Part shown: positions 12,734-14,830 of the stretch, piece after piece
Numbering within the stretch: the stretch's first letter is position 1
Layout of the letters: each line of letters starts with the position of its first letter
Assembly: GCA_002785215.1 (NCBI GenBank)
Contig: PFMK01000103.1
Location: 1 to 14,830 of the forward strand
Direction of reading: 5' to 3'
Source of the DNA: Candidatus Gottesmanbacteria bacterium CG_4_10_14_0_8_um_filter_37_24
GTDB lineage: Bacteria > Patescibacteriota > Microgenomatia > 2-02-FULL-39-11
DNA length: 14,830 nt
Notes under the pieces: model-generated
Told to the model about the DNA's origin: nothing
Database searches by the model: none
Seen by the model: only the letters and a program-made list of their open reading frames with translations
Program-made: the position numbers and the translations under genes

Positions 12734-13840
12734 GTGAATATCTTGTGGTTTACATGGAAGGACCGGAAAAATCCTCTTGCCGGAGGAGCCGAGGTCGTAA
12801 GCGGGGAACTGGCAAAAAGACTGGCAAAAAGAGGCCATAAAGTGATCATCCTGACAGCCGGATTTGCGGGAGCCAAGCATGAGGAGAAAACCGGAGGTTA
12901 CCGTGTGGTTCGCGTGGGCAACCGGTGGAGCGTGTATTTGGCTGCCTTCATTTATTACAAAAGGCATCTGCAGGGCTGGGCAGACATAGTCATAGACGAG
13001 ATAAATACCATCCCCTTTTTCGCTAAGTATTTCGTAAAGGAAAAAAACATTCTTGTTTGTTACCAACTTTGCCGGGAAATCTGGTTCCACCAAATGTTTT
13101 TCCCGCTAAATCTCCTGGGATACGTGATCGAACCCTTCTATTTGTGGCTTTTGAAGGACAGAACCGTGATTACGGAATCAAGAAGTACAAAACTAGATTT
13201 GATAAAACACGGATTTTCAAAGACGAAAATTCAAGTCATTAGCGTGGGTACGGAATTCCCCCGGGCAAAAAAAATCAATATTAAAGGTAAGTTCAAAAAT
13301 CCTACCCTCTTGTACTTGGGCACCTTAAGATCCATGAAAAGGCCGGATCAAACGATAAAGGCTTTCGAAATAGCCAAAAACAAAATTCCCGCCCTCCAAC
13401 TCGTCATCGCCGGCCAGGGAAAAGGCCTTTACAGCAGGTTTGTCAACTTCATGGTAAAAAATTCAGCGTTTGCCGACTCTATATCTCTCTTGGGAAGAAT
13501 CTCCAATAAGAAAAAGGTTACTATTCTCAGGGAATCACACCTCCTTCTTGCTACTTCAGTGAAAGAAGGATGGGGACTGACGGTTACGGAAGCAGCCAGC
13601 CAGGGCACGCCGGCTGTGGTCTACGATGTGGATGGCCTGAGGGATGCGGTATTGCATAACAAAACCGGCCTTGTCTGCAGGAAGAATAATCCTAATACAA
13701 TGGCGGAAAATATCGTAAAAATCCTGAAAGATAAGAAACTATATAACAGACTCCGCAAAAATGCCTGGAAGGAGAGTAAAAACGTAAATTTCGGGAGAAG
13801 CTGCAAAGAATTTATGAGAATTATAAAATTGATTAGTTAA
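12734..13840 (+). CDS. Family 4 (GT-B fold) glycosyltransferase
   Basis: A 368-aa protein. I start it at GTG 12734 because MNILWFTWKDRKNPLAGGAE is a typical opening strand plus donor-site loop (GGAE, residues 17-20). The open frame upstream lies in simple repeat and adds an implausible hydrophobic sequence. The N-terminal Rossmann-like half runs to about residue 180. The C-terminal half contains LYLGTLRSMKRPDQTIKAF and the retaining-GT EX7E motif (E278 and E286 in EGWGLTVTE), followed by GTPAVVYDVDGLRDAV. It transfers a sugar from a nucleotide-sugar donor; acceptor unknown. It has no membrane helix. The GGAG site is 13 nt upstream, further than usual. Its stop codon TAA lies in the first bases of repeat copy R3. 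Confidence 0.93.
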   Translation: MNILWFTWKDRKNPLAGGAEVVSGELAKRLAKRGHKVIILTAGFAGAKHEEKTGGYRVVRVGNRWSVYLAAFIYYKRHLQGWADIVIDEINTIPFFAKYFVKEKNILVCYQLCREIWFHQMFFPLNLLGYVIEPFYLWLLKDRTVITESRSTKLDLIKHGFSKTKIQVISVGTEFPRAKKINIKGKFKNPTLLYLGTLRSMKRPDQTIKAFEIAKNKIPALQLVIAGQGKGLYSRFVNFMVKNSAFADSISLLGRISNKKKVTILRESHLLLATSVKEGWGLTVTEAASQGTPAVVYDVDGLRDAVLHNKTGLVCRKNNPNTMAENIVKILKDKKLYNRLRKNAWKESKNVNFGRSCKEFMRIIKLIS

Positions 13841-13959
13841 AGTGTTGACGGGTTAAAGGTTACCCCCACAAATTTACTCTGAGTAAATTAGAGGGGCAGG
13901 CGAGTTAACGGGTAAACCCCAATAATTTGCTTACGGCAAATTACAGGGGCAGGCGGGTT
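13836..13959 (+). repeat. Dispersed repeat, copy R3 (two half-copies in tandem)
   Basis: Copy R3a (13836-13897) contains a hairpin AATTTACTC-T-GAGTAAATT followed by AGAGGGGCAGGCG. Copy R3b (about 13897-13959) contains AATTTGC-TTACG-GCAAATT followed by ACAGGGGCAGGCGGGTT, as in R1 and R2. The hairpin sequence differs between half-copies while pairing is kept. The first bases of R3a supply the stop codon of the GT4 gene. Confidence 0.75.
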
Positions 13960-13976
13960 GACGTGTTGAAGAGTTT

Positions 13977-14207
13977 TCAGGCAATCACTGGGGGAAGCTC
14001 TCTTCTAATGCTTATCGCATCGAACAATGCCCTAAATGCTCCGCCTCTATGATCTGCAATACTTTCCTGATCACCTCTTATAATGAAGTAAAATCTTCTA
14101 TTTAATTCCGGAGCTTCCGGATCCAGCATAGCACTCCCAATAGCTCTGCATTGTTCAGAAGTAAGTGTTGTATGGAATAGATTAAATAATCCTCCCCGTA
14201 CCGACAA
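13977..14207 (-). CDS. Small protein of unknown function, 76 aa (start uncertain)
   Basis: The frame ends at 13977 and reads as normal protein (LFNLFHTTLTSEQCRAIGSA, then PELNRRFYFIIRGDQESIAD, then RALFDAISIRRELPPVIA). TTG 14207 is the nearest usual start and has no ribosome site. The frame stays open for about 30 more codons without ATG, GTG or TTG, reading back through a dispersed repeat element at 14255-14277. The repeat may have replaced the original 5' end, so this could be a truncated gene. No family recognised. It lies between repeats, far from other minus-strand genes. Confidence 0.4.
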   Translation of the reverse strand: MSVRGGLFNLFHTTLTSEQCRAIGSAMLDPEAPELNRRFYFIIRGDQESIADHRGGAFRALFDAISIRRELPPVIA

Positions 14208-14252
14208 ATAACCAAGAGGATCTAGAGGTTGTGATCTCCAGTCAATTCCTTT

Positions 14253-14322
14253 GCTTGCCCTGAGCAGCGCCGAAGGAGAATTTAATTGTTATTCGACTTA
14301 AGTGTTTGACGGTTAACGGGTT
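14253..14322. repeat. Dispersed repeat fragments between the 76-aa and 109-aa genes
   Basis: GCTTGCCCTGAGCAGCGCCG plus AAGGAG (14253-14277) is related to 12581-12600. AGTGTTTGACGGTTAACGGG (14301-14320) is related to the start of R3. The remainder of 14208-14376 is AT-rich and shows no other gene. Confidence 0.55.
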
Positions 14323-14376
14323 TTAAAAAGATGTTAAAATGAATCAAAGAGAGTTGAATGTGTTCAAGCAGAAAAA

Positions 14377-14706
14377 ATGATTATAATAGAATTTCTCAGA
14401 CAATTTCGCATTGGTGGATACGCTATTTTTGACCTTACTGTATCATTTCTGGGAATCTATTTACTTTCTCCTTTGTTATCAATACCATTCCGTAGATTCA
14501 AGATAGAAATACCTAAAAAAAACTGGTTGTTTTTAACTTTACCCATCAGTATTTTAGTACATTTACTCGTTGGGAAAATGACTCCTATGACCAAGAATTT
14601 TATAGATTTGCAAGGACATTACGTTTTAAAGGTACTTATTTTAATCTTATTGGTTCTTGGATTAAAAGAATTAAAAAGAACTAATAAAAATAGTTTAAAA
14701 AGATGA
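14377..14706 (+). CDS. Small three-helix integral membrane protein
   Basis: A 109-aa protein with hydrophobic segments at about residues 14-34, 50-65 and 81-96, a basic loop (FRRFKIEIPKKNW) and a Lys-rich end. The pattern FRIGGYAIFD ... FLGIYLLSPLL ... WLFLTLPISILVHLLVGKMTPMTKNF resembles small hypothetical membrane proteins I recall from CPR genomes, function unknown. ATG 14377 has no clear ribosome site (GCAGAAAAA precedes it). It stands alone between repeats. Confidence 0.75.
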   Translation: MIIIEFLRQFRIGGYAIFDLTVSFLGIYLLSPLLSIPFRRFKIEIPKKNWLFLTLPISILVHLLVGKMTPMTKNFIDLQGHYVLKVLILILLVLGLKELKRTNKNSLKR

Positions 14707-14723
14707 TAAAATATCCTACCATA

Positions 14724-14830
14724 ATGGGTTAAAAACCACTGGCTCCCCCTAAAGGACTTGAGCCTAAAGATACTAGCCTCAATTCTTAAACTATATAATC
14801 CTTCGACTCTGTTTACAGTGAGCTTGTCGA
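14724..14830. repeat. Repeat-rich right end
   Basis: This contains GGGTTAAAAAC, a GGCTC/GAGCC hairpin around CCCCTAAAGGACTT (14741-14764), and CTTCGACTCTGTTTACAGTG plus AGCTTGTCGA (14801-14830), related to the CTGAGCGGAGCCGAAGG elements. No tRNA could be folded here and no gene is visible. Confidence 0.5.

Noticed and set aside
12550..12876. Minus-strand 108-aa frame with FGSAQGKP-like string
   Set aside because: It is a translation of dispersed and simple repeats overlapping the 5' part of the GT4 gene; such strings are common artefacts of these repeats.
10080..13959. Reading the R1-R3 repeats as a CRISPR array or insertion-sequence ends
   Set aside because: The copies are few and not regularly spaced, there are no uniform spacers or cas genes, and no transposase lies between them.
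14720..14800. tRNA-like fold near GGCTCCCCCTAAAGG
   Set aside because: No acceptor stem, anticodon arm or GTTCGA-type T-loop could be assembled on either strand; it fits short dispersed repeats better.

Overview
The window looks like a chromosomal segment of a Candidate Phyla Radiation (Patescibacteria) bacterium, probably Microgenomates-like. This is inferred from gene types: Asn/Ser/Thr-rich secreted repeat proteins, a sortase, LamG domains on long Pro-Thr linkers, a lipid-linked-sugar flippase with glycosyltransferases, a small three-helix membrane protein, and short dispersed intergenic repeats. No rRNA, tRNA, CRISPR array or transposase was found, so the placement is tentative.

Left two thirds (1-9964), all minus strand. 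Two paralogous secreted proteins, 195 aa (7895-8482) and 372 aa (5382-6500), share an ~88-residue module (TGPxSxN ... SGxN ... NTxGG ... TG). The first is one two-module A-B unit; the second is that unit twice (A-B-A-B). A 782-aa protein (2905-5253) carries four longer modules of the same type between a Pro-rich stalk and a C-terminal membrane anchor. It is followed, with a 4-nt overlap, by a 184-aa protein with a sorting-signal-like tail, which itself overlaps a sortase gene. A LamG protein (1-1670, cut by the window edge) lies next. I read this as a cell-surface assembly system: secreted repeat subunits, wall- or membrane-attached proteins with matching modules, and the enzyme that anchors them. 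The genes 7044-7673 (membrane-anchored, DUF4352-like) and 6797-6970 (57 aa, DUF2292/YezD-like) sit between the two paralogues.

The regulatory layer is unusual. Both paralogues have long structured leaders containing the same small RNA element: conserved loop GACCGCAAACGGA in a five-pair stem whose pairs covary between the copies. Its 3' strand overlaps the 5' arm of an intrinsic terminator, which is the layout of a riboswitch or attenuator. I do not recognise the class. Both genes also have perfect Shine-Dalgarno sequences, and a GTG inside each one creates a false upstream start.

Region 8975-9964 holds four short, tightly packed minus-strand genes of unknown function. From 10259 the strand changes: an MATE/Wzx-like flippase, a GtrB-like family 2 glycosyltransferase and a family 4 glycosyltransferase, which may supply glycans for the cell surface. 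These are separated by dispersed repeats (copies at 10080-10156, 12503-12577, 13836-13959). The first two copies are inverted and flank the flippase-GT2 pair. The right end has one small orphan minus-strand gene (13977-14207), a three-helix membrane protein (14377-14706) and more repeat fragments.
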